A stretch of 64,000 bases of DNA from Opitutia bacterium (GCA_016187945.1 JACPIT010000005.1:1054001-1118000); one strand, 5' to 3'. Counted from the first letter of the stretch, positions 53,229 through 61,419 are shown. A program made the numbers and translations. Notes: generated from the sequence alone by a model not told the origin.

Positions 53229-53498
53229 ATGTCGACCGCTGTCGCCGTTCGCCTCACTCCTCCGCTCGACGCCGTTCCCGGGCTGCACCTCTGGCCGCAG
53301 CTCGGCGAAAGCTGTCCGACCGTATTGCTGACGCCGGCGGAGAAACGCGTGCTGCACCTCGTGCAGCTCGGCCTGAGCAACAAGGAAATCGCCAGCGCGC
53401 TCGGCCGCGCCGAGCCCACGATCAAGAACCAGGTTTCGTCCTGTCTGCGCAAATTCCGCGTCCCCTCGCGTGCGCGTCTGATGGCCCTGTTGCGTTGA
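53229..53498 (+). CDS. Small LuxR-type helix-turn-helix protein
   Basis: An 89-residue protein consisting mainly of a LuxR/FixJ-type DNA-binding domain (about 33-89): LTPAEKRVLHLVQLGLSNKEIASALGR then PTIKNQVSSCLRKFRV. There is no receiver or autoinducer domain; the first 30 residues are unlike known domains. Stand-alone HTH proteins of this kind are usually transcription factors. It lies 18 bp after the Ig/NHL-2 gene on the same strand, so it is probably co-transcribed with module B and could regulate it. It is followed by tRNA-Leu. Confidence 0.8.
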   Translation: MSTAVAVRLTPPLDAVPGLHLWPQLGESCPTVLLTPAEKRVLHLVQLGLSNKEIASALGRAEPTIKNQVSSCLRKFRVPSRARLMALLR

Positions 53499-53563
53499 CG
53501 CGTCGCCGCCAACAAAATCCTTGCGCCCCTCGGGGCGGGGCGTATCCATGCCCCTTCCTCTCC

Positions 53564-53648
53564 GCTCAGGTGGTGGAATTGGTAGACACGCAGGTCTCAG
53601 AAGCCTGTGCTTAACCGCATGGGGGTTCGAGTCCCCCCCTGAGCACCA
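53564..53648 (+). tRNA. tRNA-Leu (anticodon CAG)
   Basis: Acceptor GCTCAGG with CCTGAGC, anticodon stem CAGGT/GCCTG with loop CTCAGAA (anticodon CAG, 53598-53600), a long variable arm typical of Leu tRNAs, T arm with GTTCGAGTC, discriminator A and encoded CCA. Its 3' end is followed directly by an integrase gene, so it is the likely integration site of the element. Confidence 0.96.
53620..53648. other. Probable attL core within the tRNA-Leu 3' end
   Basis: Tyrosine recombinases next to tRNA genes usually use the T arm and acceptor end as attachment core. The integrase gene begins 73 bp further on. The exact core cannot be set without the other end of the element. Confidence 0.5.
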
Positions 53649-53665
53649 ACTAACACGTTGGTTGT

Positions 53666-53715
53666 GAGGCACGGTGCCTCCGGAGAAAGCTAGGTTGCCA
53701 GTTGACGCGGCAACC
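53666..53715. promoter_or_regulatory. Two palindromes upstream of the integrase gene
   Basis: GAGGCA-CGG-TGCCTC (53666-53680) and GGTTGCC-N9-GGCAACC (53693-53699 and 53709-53715) fill the gap between tRNA-Leu and the integrase ATG. They could be recombinase or excisionase arm sites, or an operator that shuts off integrase expression. Confidence 0.45.
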
Positions 53716-53721
53716 TAAGCA

Positions 53722-54972
53722 ATGAATCAAACGGAATTCACCGTCGCGCGTTTCGAAAATCGCAACGGCACCACGTCATGGCGCGTCTCCGGTTGGCTGC
53801 ACGGCCTGCGCATTCGCCGGAACTTCAAAACGCGAGAGGAAGCGGCAGCCGAGAAATCCGCGCTGGAAATCAAAGCACTGCAAGCGGCCTCAGGCCTGCG
53901 GAGCGTCGCCACGGCGCTGACCGAAGAACAGATTCGCGAGGCCGAGGCGCTCTTTCAGCGGATCGCCGGCAAGGCGCACCCGCTCACCTTCTACGTCGAT
54001 TTCGCACTCGCCAACTATCGCGAGGCCGAGACGCGCAAGCCTCTCGCTGAAGCCATCACCGAATACACCGCCGCACGGAAACGCGAGTTCGAGCAGGATC
54101 AGATTTCCGGAGTTCAATTCGAGCGGATCGAACGCGACCTGAAACATCTCGGGAATTACTTTCCGGGCGTGACAGTCGCGGAGCTAACCGCGCCGAAGCT
54201 GACGGCATTCCTGGAGCGCGGAAACCCGGCGTTGAAGACCTACAACAACCGCCGGGGCATCGTCTCGACATTCCTGAAATTCTGCCTGTATCGCGGTTGG
54301 ATCGTCGAAACGCTGCTCGCGAAAATCCCCGCCCGACGGATTCGCCGCCGTCGCGGCGGCGCAGCGACACTGACGGCCGCCCAAGCCTCCGAGTTCATGC
54401 GTCGCATGGAGGATTTCGAGGGCGGGCGTTGGGTGCGCTTCTTCGTGCTGTGCTTGTTCGCCGGCATCCGGCCTTCCGTGCCAGACGGCGAAATTGCCCG
54501 GCTTAAGGCGTCCGACGTGTGCCTGAAAACCGGCGTGATTTCGATTTCGGCGCAGGTCTCGAAAGTCCGTGAGCCGCGCAAGGTGACGATCCAACCGAAC
54601 CTCGCGGCGTGGTTGCAGGCTTACCCATTGGACAAAGCACCGCTCATCGTCCCGGACTTCCATCGCCGCCGCACCGCGATCGCGAAGGAGTTCAGTCTGA
54701 CTCACGACGTGCTGCGCCACACATTCATTTCGATGTTCGTTGCCAAGTTCCGCTCCGTCGGTGAGGCCGCGCTGCAAGCGGGCAACTCGGAGTCGATCAT
54801 TCGCAAGCACTACCTCGATTTGAAAACACCGGAAGAGGCGGAGCAGTTTTTCAACATCCTGCCGAAACGCGCCGCCGGCTCGCCGGCAATCGCGGCGACG
54901 CCAACCCCAACGCCGGTCGAAGCGTGCGAGGCGACCTCGCCCGCACCAGTCGAGTTGCGTTTGGCGAGTTGA
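53722..54972 (+). CDS. Tyrosine recombinase/integrase
   Basis: A 416-residue phage-type integrase that should catalyse insertion and excision of the element at tRNA-Leu. The N-terminal arm-binding part (1-100) is followed by a SAM-like core-binding domain (about 105-200) and the catalytic domain: Arg250 in FAGIRPSVPDGE, His328 and Arg332 in HDVLRHTFISMF, and nucleophile Tyr364 in SIIRKHYLDL. The spacing H-x-x-x-R is one residue longer than the classical HxxR, a variant also seen in other integrases of this subgroup. The C-terminal Pro/Thr-rich tail is probably unstructured. It is the first gene of the element and is transcribed away from the tRNA. Confidence 0.92.
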   Translation: MNQTEFTVARFENRNGTTSWRVSGWLHGLRIRRNFKTREEAAAEKSALEIKALQAASGLRSVATALTEEQIREAEALFQRIAGKAHPLTFYVDFALANYREAETRKPLAEAITEYTAARKREFEQDQISGVQFERIERDLKHLGNYFPGVTVAELTAPKLTAFLERGNPALKTYNNRRGIVSTFLKFCLYRGWIVETLLAKIPARRIRRRRGGAATLTAAQASEFMRRMEDFEGGRWVRFFVLCLFAGIRPSVPDGEIARLKASDVCLKTGVISISAQVSKVREPRKVTIQPNLAAWLQAYPLDKAPLIVPDFHRRRTAIAKEFSLTHDVLRHTFISMFVAKFRSVGEAALQAGNSESIIRKHYLDLKTPEEAEQFFNILPKRAAGSPAIAATPTPTPVEACEATSPAPVELRLAS

Positions 54973-54988
54973 CGCCGCGTCTCTCTGC

Positions 54989-55216
54989 ATGGAGACGCCA
55001 CCGAACATGCCAGCTCGCACCAATCCACTCATCGACATTACCGGCTTGCGCGCCTGCGGAATTTTTCCTCCGGGGCGCGAGCCCTCGATTCGCACACTGC
55101 GCGAGTGGACACGCCTGCGTCGCATCCCGCATCACCGGGTCGGACATTTCGTTTACTACGATCCGACGGAAGTAGCAGTGCACATTCGCACCAATCTGAA
55201 AGTGCCGGCCCGCTGA
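54989..55216 (+). CDS. Excisionase-like small HTH protein
   Basis: A 75-residue basic protein whose central part, FPPGREPSIRTLREWTRLRRIPHHRVGHFVYYDPTEVAVHI, fits the MerR-like helix-turn-helix of excisionases/AlpA (recognition helix, then the RVG-F-Y wing). Position right after the integrase supports an excisionase or element-regulator role. A second in-frame ATG at 55007 would shorten it by six residues. Its TGA stop is inside the stem-loop of the following terminator. Confidence 0.72.
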   Translation: METPPNMPARTNPLIDITGLRACGIFPPGREPSIRTLREWTRLRRIPHHRVGHFVYYDPTEVAVHIRTNLKVPAR

Positions 55217-55233
55217 AAGGCGGGCCTTTTTTT
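55207..55233 (+). terminator. Terminator of the excisionase-like gene
   Basis: GGCCCGC-TGAAAG-GCGGGCC followed by seven T residues (55227-55233), a standard rho-independent terminator overlapping the stop codon. Confidence 0.85.
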
Positions 55234-55433
55234 CAGCGCCCACCCCGCAGGCACTCGGGCTTGGGCCGAAGGCTTCGGCACTGGCGCGCCTGCATCTTCG
55301 TCCCAAACCCGAGCGCCTGCTCCTCCCTTCTTTTGGAAAAAGAACCAAAAGGATGCGCCCAGTCGCCGACTCCGGCGCGCGTTGCGTCCGGAGACTGCGA
55401 CCGGGCGCAGGAGCGCGGCTGACCCCGCGCTAG
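55219..55433. repeat. Structured non-coding unit, copy 1 (interrupted by the IS)
   Basis: About 210 bp almost identical to 58130-58340. It contains a terminator stem, GCCGAAGGCTTCGGC, CTTTTGG-N8-CCAAAAG and a 56-nt stem-loop (55354-55409; arms start TGCGCCC and end GGGCGCA). In the long stem a T-A pair here is a C-G pair in copy 2. It continues past the IS into a remnant of the gene that follows copy 2. No convincing protein is encoded. Confidence 0.8.
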
Positions 55434-56918
55434 GAGTCTGTCGGACTTTGATGAGCTGCCGATGGGGGTGCCGGAAGATTTTTTCTGTTCCGGCGTTGGA
55501 GTTTGTCCGTCGGTGATGCCGGTTTGGTGCGGCGGGGCTTTTCGGGGCGATTGGGGACTTGGTCGGGGCGGCCCCCGGGGGGTCAACTCGCGGTCGGAGT
55601 CGGGCGCAGGGTGTGCAGGCGTTTGAGATTGTAGGCGAGGCAGACCAGATTCCATTCGCCGGTGACCTGGTGCAGACCGCGGAGCAGGAACTGGCGGAAG
55701 CCGAGCACGTGTTTGACGATGCCGAAGACCGGTTCGACCGTGCAGGCGCGTTGGCGGTAGATTTTCCGTCCGGCCTCGGTCTTGAGCTTCTCGGCCATGG
55801 CGAGGAGCGCGGGGTCGGGCGGGGGTGGCGGCGATGCGGGCGAAGGCGTCGCGGTTGACGTAGCCGCAATCGGCGAGGGCGGTGGCGGGGTGGCCGAGGC
55901 TGGCGGGGATGGCTTGGAGGGTGGGTTCGAGTTCGTTGGCGTCGCTGGCGCAGGTGCTCACTCGGGTGGCGACGACGAGCTGGCTGCCGTCGGCGTCGAC
56001 GGCGGCTTGGGCGTTGTAGCTTTGGGTGTAGCCCTCGCGTTTGCTTTTGCGCATGAGGGCGGAGTCGGCGTCGGTGAGGTTGATTTGTTCGTCGGGGGCG
56101 GGCGTGGCGGAGGGGGGCTTGGGCTGGGGGCCTTTGGTGCTGCCGGTGCGGGCCTCGCGCGCGGCGAGTTTGCGTTCATACTCGGCGCGCTCGGCGGCGG
56201 CGCGGGCTTGGGCGCGTTGCTCGAGGTGGGCACAGGCCTGGTCCATCTTGCGGAGGAGTTTTTCGCGGCGGGCGATCTCGTCGGGGAGCTTTTGCGGGTC
56301 TTCGTCCTGGCGGTCGGTCTGCTCGGCTTGCTGGAGCAGGGTGTCCACGTCGAGGCGGAGCTGGGCGCGCAGTTCCTGGGCGCGTGCGTAGGTGAGGTTT
56401 TTGTCCTTGGAGGCGCTGGCGCGGATGTGCGTGCCGTCGATGCTGACGGTGCCGAGCTTGAGCAGCTTCATCTCGCGGGCGAGTTCGAGGGTGTCGACGA
56501 ACGCCGCGGCGATGGCCGCGAGGTTTTGGCGGCGGAAGGTGCAGATGGTGTCGTGGTCGGGGTGCGTGTCGGCACAGAGGTAGCGCACGGCGATGTCGCG
56601 GTAGGTGGCGCGCTGGATGCGGCGCGAGCTGAACAGGCCGTTGGCGTAACAGTAGATCAACAGCGCCAGCAGCAGGTGCGGGGGATATTGTTCGTCGCCG
56701 GTGCCTTTGTGGTTCACCGCAAACTGCGCGAGCGGCAACCGCTCGACGGCCGCGATGACGAAGTGCACCAGATCGTCCTCCGCCACCCAGTCACGCAGGT
56801 CCGGGGGCAGGAGCATGGGGGTGTTGCGGTCGATGTTCTTGAAACGATGCGCCATACCACCCCTGCTGCATGCCCCGTGCCCCGCATCACAGCGGCAGGA
56901 AAAAAGTCCGACAGACTC
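55434..56918. mobile_element. IS1182-like insertion sequence
   Basis: 1485 bp with 16-bp perfect terminal inverted repeats (GAGTCTGTCGGACTTT) flanked by CTAG on both sides (55430-55433 and 56919-56922), a 4-bp target duplication. The undisrupted site is visible in the second repeat copy at 58337-58340 as a single CTAG. It carries one transposase gene on the minus strand. Confidence 0.92.
55583..56855 (-). pseudogene. IS1182-family transposase, frameshifted
   Basis: DDE transposase starting MAHRFKNIDRNTPMLLPPDL, with the DUF772-type N-terminal domain (LLLALLIYCYANGLFSSRRI), DGTHIRASASKDKN and the DCGYVNRD block. After about residue 350 (ARIAATP) the frame shifts: the C-terminal part EKLKTEAGRKIYRQRACTVE to TPTAS is read in another frame, 55583-55798. 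The cause is one extra base in the G run at 55821-55825 (C run on the coding strand); with four instead of five the protein is continuous, about 423 residues. Loss by slippage is likelier than programmed frameshifting, but a single-copy sequencing error cannot be excluded. Family members cut and paste DNA using the DDE triad. Confidence 0.85.
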
Positions 56919-57025
56919 CTAGACTTCCAAGACCTGCACCGCATCGATTGTGCATCCGTCTTGAACGTCACGACGGAGGGCCTTCACGCGGCTCACGAGC
57001 AAATGCGCGAATAGGTCCGCTGGGC
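56919..57025 (-). pseudogene. 3' remnant of a paralogue of the 97-residue gene at 58337
   Basis: Read on the minus strand, this stretch encodes LFAHLLVSRVKALRR then DGCTIDAVQVLEV and a TAG stop, matching the last 33 residues of the protein at 58337-58630 (LFAHLLGGRVKAIRR, DGCTVAAVQVLEV). The 5' part is missing; beyond about 57025 similarity ends. The IS inserted exactly at the stop codon CTAG and the target duplication restored it. It is not expected to be functional. Confidence 0.75.
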
Positions 57026-57136
57026 CGCTTCCTTTTAAGCACTCCAAGTTGCAAACAGGCGCGTCGTTTCAATCCGTCGATCGGATTTTTCTAGTCGCAG
57101 CCAAAGGATACATGACGCCATGCTTCGCTAAGAAAA

Positions 57137-57556
57137 ATGTCCTCGTATTTGGCACAAGCAGGCTGGCATGCGGGCGAGTTGCTCGAATTCTTCGGACAGG
57201 ATGACATCGAGGCGCTGCGGGCCGATCTGCTCAATCTCGGTGTTGATGGCTGGCGCGAGTGGGAAATTGAACACCGCGAGGAGGCGAACGGGTTTTTGCG
57301 AGCGACGAGAGCGCAACGTGAGAAAAAGAAGAGGTGGCAAGAGCCAGCTCATAAGCGTCGATTGGCATTTAGTGCATATTGGCAGGCTCGGCTTGCGATC
57401 GCCGTGCTCGAATCAGCGGCATGCTGCGGACCGGGCGGCGGCTACCGCGAGACTACCGCAGCGGCAGCTATGCGCGCATTCTCGATTGCCGAGGCGCTAG
57501 TGTGGACCTGGCCGTTTGGCGACGAACCTCCTTTCGACTGGACGACGGCGCGTTGA
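57137..57556 (+). CDS. Hypothetical protein, element cargo
   Basis: A 139-residue protein I do not recognise: MSSYLAQAGWHAGELLEFFG, a central basic helix (RATRAQREKKKRWQEPAHKR) and a C-terminal part with AAAAMRAFSIAEALVWTWPFG. No signal peptide, membrane helix or enzyme motif is evident. Codon usage is less GC-biased than in the chromosomal genes, in line with foreign cargo. It is followed 46 bp later by the YodC-like gene on the same strand, and the two may form a transcription unit. The coding assignment rests on open frame length and position only. Confidence 0.5.
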   Translation: MSSYLAQAGWHAGELLEFFGQDDIEALRADLLNLGVDGWREWEIEHREEANGFLRATRAQREKKKRWQEPAHKRRLAFSAYWQARLAIAVLESAACCGPGGGYRETTAAAAMRAFSIAEALVWTWPFGDEPPFDWTTAR

Positions 57557-57602
57557 CTTGGTGAACGGCTTCGTGCCCAACTTTCGCAGAATCTTCGACT
57601 TT

Positions 57603-57833
57603 ATGTTCAAAACTGGAGATATTGTTAGACTAAAATCCGGAGGGCCTAAAATGACCGTCCAGCGTCTCGTGGGTGACAAGAGTTCGCCGATGATGGCGTT
57701 CGTGGATCAACATCTCAGAACAAAGGGCCACCAGGACGGCGACGTAATTTGCCAATGGTTCGCGAGCAGCGAGCTGAAATCCGAGACATTCTTTGTCGAT
57801 ACATTGGAAGCCGTCGTTGCCGAAAGTAACTGA
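57603..57833 (+). CDS. YodC-like DUF2158 protein
   Basis: A 76-residue protein beginning MFKTGDIVRLKSGGPKMTVQR, the diagnostic start of YodC/DUF2158 proteins, with the second signature VICQWFASSELKSETF. These small SH3-like beta proteins are common on plasmids and integrative elements; their function is unknown. The start at 57603 reproduces the family N-terminus; the open frame upstream is not conserved. It lies 16 bp before the next small gene. Confidence 0.8.
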   Translation: MFKTGDIVRLKSGGPKMTVQRLVGDKSSPMMAFVDQHLRTKGHQDGDVICQWFASSELKSETFFVDTLEAVVAESN

Positions 57834-57849
57834 TAAACTGCCCACGGCG

Positions 57850-58104
57850 ATGAGGCACGCTAACGTCGTAGAGTGGTTTCCCATCGATACGGCGCCACCG
57901 CCGACGGGGAAGATACTACTTTGGTGGCGGCGCAATCCGATGCCGGGCCAAGTCGCCGACATGATTTTCTCAGGCATGGTCCTCGACGAGGACACCGACA
58001 CGCACAAGAAGGGCGAAATTTTGCTGATGAACGACGACCCCAATCTCGACTATCGGAGTCAGTTCAGTCACTGGGCCTATTATCCGGCAGGCCCCCAGCG
58101 CTAG
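57850..58104 (+). CDS. Small DUF551-like protein, element cargo
   Basis: An 84-residue protein: VEWFPIDTAPPPTGKILLWWRR near the N-terminus and FSHWAYYPAGPQR at the C-terminus. The W-x-P-x-x-x-x-P-P...V-L-W pattern followed by a terminal HW-x-x-x-P resembles DUF551-type phage and element proteins, but similarity is only partial. ATG 57850 is preferred to an in-frame start 19 codons upstream that would overlap the YodC-like gene. A terminator hairpin follows 15 bp after the stop. Confidence 0.55.
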   Translation: MRHANVVEWFPIDTAPPPTGKILLWWRRNPMPGQVADMIFSGMVLDEDTDTHKKGEILLMNDDPNLDYRSQFSHWAYYPAGPQR

Positions 58105-58119
58105 CGGCATGGCTCTCGC

Positions 58120-58143
58120 CCGCCGAAAGCGGGCCTTTTTTCA
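58120..58143 (+). terminator. Terminator after the DUF551-like gene
   Basis: GCCCGC-CGAAA-GCGGGC followed by CTTTTTT. It corresponds to the terminator at 55207-55233 and is the left end of the second structured unit. Confidence 0.8.
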
Positions 58144-58340
58144 GCGCCCACCCCGCAGACACTCGGGCTTGGGCCGAAGGCTTCGGCACTGGCGCGCCTG
58201 CGTCTTCGTCCCAACCCGAGCGCCTGCTCCTCCCTTCTTTTGGAAAAAGAACCAAAAGGGTGCGCCCGGCCGCAGACTCCGGCGCGCGTTGCGTCCGGAG
58301 ACTACGGCCGGGCGCAGGAGCGCGGCTGACGCCGCGCTAG
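58130..58340. repeat. Structured non-coding unit, copy 2 (intact)
   Basis: Intact copy of the unit at 55219-55433, with the same series of hairpins, including the long stem 58261-58316. It ends in the CTAG that forms the stop codon of the facing 97-residue gene. Differences from copy 1 in the long stem include one compensated pair (T-A to C-G). Confidence 0.8.
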
Positions 58341-58630
58341 ACTTCCAAAACCTGCACGGCGGCGACCGTGCATCCGTCATGGTTGCCACGACGAATCGCT
58401 TTCACCCGGCCGCCGAGCAGATGCGCGAACAGTTCCGCGAGTCCGTCGCCTTCTATGACGACTTCAGCGGCGGAGTATTCGAGCAACATGCGTTGTCCGC
58501 TCGCGCCGCGCAGCGTGGCCTTGTTCAATTGGATCAGCGGCAATGCGACCGCATCGCCCGCCTCGAACGTCGTGAAGCCGCCGCCGTGGGCGTGGATTTC
58601 ATAAGGCGGAAGCGTGGCGGACGGATTCAT
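58337..58630 (-). CDS. Small protein translationally coupled to the relaxase
   Basis: A 97-residue protein of unknown family: MNPSATLPPYEIHAHGGGFT, then LPLIQLNKATLRGASGQRML and the end VKAIRRGNHDGCTVAAVQVLEV. Its ATG overlaps the relaxase stop (ATGA, 58627-58630), so it is translated together with it. The predicted beta-rich make-up fits a small accessory or DNA-binding protein, but no motif proves this. A truncated paralogue lies at 56919-57025, next to the other structured unit, showing that gene end and unit were duplicated together. Confidence 0.65.
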   Translation of the reverse strand: MNPSATLPPYEIHAHGGGFTTFEAGDAVALPLIQLNKATLRGASGQRMLLEYSAAEVVIEGDGLAELFAHLLGGRVKAIRRGNHDGCTVAAVQVLEV

Positions 58631-61419
58631 GCGTGTGCGCGATTCGGGTCGTTTCTTTCTTCACCTCTGTCAACGCGTGCTCCCGGTAGGATTCGCCGAC
58701 TCCACTCGGCGACGCCTCGCATCACGTCGCGCCACCACGGTTGTTGCAGTGCTTGCGCTGCTGTGGCGACGCGCTCGGCACGAGCAGACAGGTTGTGTTC
58801 CGCTTTTAGCCATGCTCCGGCGCGCTCGATTGTTGCTGCCGGCGGGTTGAAATCCAATGCGGCGTCTCGCGTTCCCGCCGGTAACCGCTCCAACAATGCC
58901 GCCTTGTCGGGTGTGTGCACCGAACAATTCAACCGCCCACGCGAGCAGGCGACGTAAGCTGATTTTGCATCCAGTTTGGCCGCGGCGACAATGACGTGAT
59001 CGGTTGTCTTGCTCTGCGAACGATGCGAGGTAACGGCAAAGCCGTGCGTGAATTGGCGGAATTTCTGGGTATCGATTTGCCGCCCTTCGACGGTTTCAAT
59101 GACGTTCTCGCGCATTGCCGCGACCGTCAGCGTTTGGCCGTTGACCAATCCGGAGGAGCGATCGTTGGCGCGCATGAGCAATTTGTCGCCGATGCAGACC
59201 TCCATCGTGTGCGGTCGGGCCACCGAAAACGCATCGCTGCGCAATGGCAGCTCTTTCTCCCCGTCGCGGCCGGCAATCCAAACTTGCTCACCGGTCACGC
59301 GGGCGACTTCGGCGAATTCACCCCGAGCGAAGCCGACGCACCGTCCGTTGAACGTCACGACAAGGCCCGGCGAGTAGTTTTTCGCGCGGGCCAGTTGCGT
59401 GCGGGTCCACGGCAACGGTTCGTGTGCGCAGACGCTGCTGCCGTCGCGGAGCACGCCACGCGATTTTAGTTCGACGCGGAGCGTGTTCGTGAAGGCGTGG
59501 TTTTCTTCCCAAGTCGGAGTGACCGCTAGGACATTGTCCAGGCGTTCACCGTTTCCAGAGACGCGCAGGTAGTCGTCCACGGCGGCGCGCAGATACTCCG
59601 CCTTGCCTTCGTGAACCCAGCCGATCCGGTCCAGTTGCTCCAATCCTTCCCGAGCGGAACCGTCAGCCATCAACCGAACGGCATCGCGATATTCGCGCAT
59701 CGTCTGCCGCCGAATGTCGCTCAGGTCGACACGGTGAAGCGGTGCATGCGCTTCCAGGATGCGCAGAAAGTCGCCTGCCTCGACGGAAGTGTGTTGTCGG
59801 CTGTCGCCCAGAAATACGACCCGCGCGCCGTGGCGCTCAGCGAGTTGGAGCACCTCCGCGCCTTGGCTATTTGAGGTAAGCCCGGCTTCATCGACGACGA
59901 ACACCGCACGTGCTGAAATGTCGCGCGGCGCGACATTCTGCAAAAAACCGCTGACCGTCGTAGCGTTCGCGATGCCGTCGCGGCGCAGGGTATCGGCGGC
60001 GGAACTGGTTGGCGCGCAGACAAAGACCGTATGCCCATCCGCGACCAACGCGGTGTGAAGTTGGGTTAGCACCGTGGATTTTCCGACGCCGGCCGCGCCG
60101 CGCAAGCAGACCACTTGATCGCGCGTCGTCAGCAGCTCCGCGACCGCCCGCCGCTGCTCAGACGAAAGCTTTTCCATCTGCGCTGGATCGGCCCGACTGA
60201 GGATGGGGAACTTATCTTTCGTGCGGTCGATGAATTCGACCGCCCAACGTTCCTGCGTCAGTCCGCGCGGTGTCGCGAAGACGCCATGCAGCCAGGTTCG
60301 TTCGTCGAGCGCGACCAGCGGGGATTTCGTTGCCTGCACTTGCAGGCGGTCAAGGTCGAGATGGCCGAGATTCTGATTCAGGGCTTCCGCCAAAATCTCG
60401 TGACCCGTGACGACGGAGCGGCGTTCAAACGCATGGCCGATGGCCAGTCGCAAGCTCTCGCGCTCACGAGTGGGGCTGGGTTCGGCAATGCCCCTCGTCT
60501 CGGCCCGCGCTTTGATCGCCGTCAATTCGTTCCATTCTCGCGGCGTCAGTTGCGCGCGTTGAGCAGCGAGCACCTCGGGCGTGGTGATTTCCGCGAGCTT
60601 GGCGTTGCGGCTCTCAACCGTGATCGCATGGATTTCCGCCGTGGTCGGCGCTCGCCCGTGCTTCTTTTCAAACATGGCGATGCCGCGTTCGATGTCCGCC
60701 CGCCGCTTCGAGAAGCGGGCTCGGACTTCTTCGGATACGCCAGCGATTTCGAAACCGGTAATGGTGCCTCGTGCGTCGCGGGCCGTCGTGATGTCGTAGC
60801 CGAGGGCACGACACTCCTTCGCGAGTTCGTTTTGATACGTTTTCCCGCCGTAGCGAATCGCGCGCAGCATTTCGTATTCGGTGAGCGCCTTCCATGATTT
60901 GGTAGCGGCGTCCCACGTCGCGTTGGCGACGACAAAATGCGTGTGCACCTGCGGATCGAGGGCGCGGCTGGCGGTGTGCCGAAACACGGCGGCGGCGGCG
61001 TTGCCGGTGACGTGATTCTGGCGGACAAACATCGTGTTGGCCTGACACGCGGCGAATTTTTCCAGTTCCGCGAACGCGACCGCAGCAGCGCGGTCATGGG
61101 CGATCAGCAGGCGGGCGTCGCCCATTGTGACGGCCATAATCGACACGGATTTTTGCGCGCTGCATTGAAAATCGAAGAACTTCACGCGCTCGGCACTGTT
61201 GCGCGGCGTGAGCTTGTGACCGTCTTCGGGATGCTGGTTGTTGCGGAGCCGTTCAAAGGCTTCGTCCCCGGCGCGGATTTCTCCATGTAAACCGAGCCGT
61301 TCCGCGGCGCGCCCCTGCCAATGGCCGATGACGGCTTCGTTCTCGCAGTAGTAGTCGTTCGAGGCGAGATGGCGGCCGAGATAGGTCGCTCCGTCCTTGA
61401 TTTTGGCCATAGTGAACAT
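58627..61419 (-). CDS. MobF-family relaxase/helicase (TrwC/TraI type)
   Basis: A 930-residue conjugative relaxase that nicks oriT and unwinds the strand to be transferred. The N-terminal TrwC domain has Tyr residues near the start (Tyr13, Tyr23, Tyr24; SNDYYCENEAV) and the metal-binding His pair HTHFVVAN (His159, His161). A RecD/TraI-like helicase follows with Walker A GAAGVGKST (Lys447), VFVVDEAGLTSN and the late motif FAVTSHRSQSKTTDHVIV. The length is normal for plasmid MobF proteins without a large C-terminal domain. It begins at ATG 61419, or ATG 61410 three codons later, and is divergent from a small HTH gene across an oriT-like region. Confidence 0.93.
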   Translation of the reverse strand: MFTMAKIKDGATYLGRHLASNDYYCENEAVIGHWQGRAAERLGLHGEIRAGDEAFERLRNNQHPEDGHKLTPRNSAERVKFFDFQCSAQKSVSIMAVTMGDARLLIAHDRAAAVAFAELEKFAACQANTMFVRQNHVTGNAAAAVFRHTASRALDPQVHTHFVVANATWDAATKSWKALTEYEMLRAIRYGGKTYQNELAKECRALGYDITTARDARGTITGFEIAGVSEEVRARFSKRRADIERGIAMFEKKHGRAPTTAEIHAITVESRNAKLAEITTPEVLAAQRAQLTPREWNELTAIKARAETRGIAEPSPTRERESLRLAIGHAFERRSVVTGHEILAEALNQNLGHLDLDRLQVQATKSPLVALDERTWLHGVFATPRGLTQERWAVEFIDRTKDKFPILSRADPAQMEKLSSEQRRAVAELLTTRDQVVCLRGAAGVGKSTVLTQLHTALVADGHTVFVCAPTSSAADTLRRDGIANATTVSGFLQNVAPRDISARAVFVVDEAGLTSNSQGAEVLQLAERHGARVVFLGDSRQHTSVEAGDFLRILEAHAPLHRVDLSDIRRQTMREYRDAVRLMADGSAREGLEQLDRIGWVHEGKAEYLRAAVDDYLRVSGNGERLDNVLAVTPTWEENHAFTNTLRVELKSRGVLRDGSSVCAHEPLPWTRTQLARAKNYSPGLVVTFNGRCVGFARGEFAEVARVTGEQVWIAGRDGEKELPLRSDAFSVARPHTMEVCIGDKLLMRANDRSSGLVNGQTLTVAAMRENVIETVEGRQIDTQKFRQFTHGFAVTSHRSQSKTTDHVIVAAAKLDAKSAYVACSRGRLNCSVHTPDKAALLERLPAGTRDAALDFNPPAATIERAGAWLKAEHNLSARAERVATAAQALQQPWWRDVMRGVAEWSRRILPGARVDRGEERNDPNRAHA

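Noticed and set aside
55583-56855. Programmed frameshift in the transposase
   Set aside because: A slippery G/C run is present, but the shift falls in the middle of the catalytic domain and one extra base explains it; IS1182 transposases are normally read in one frame.
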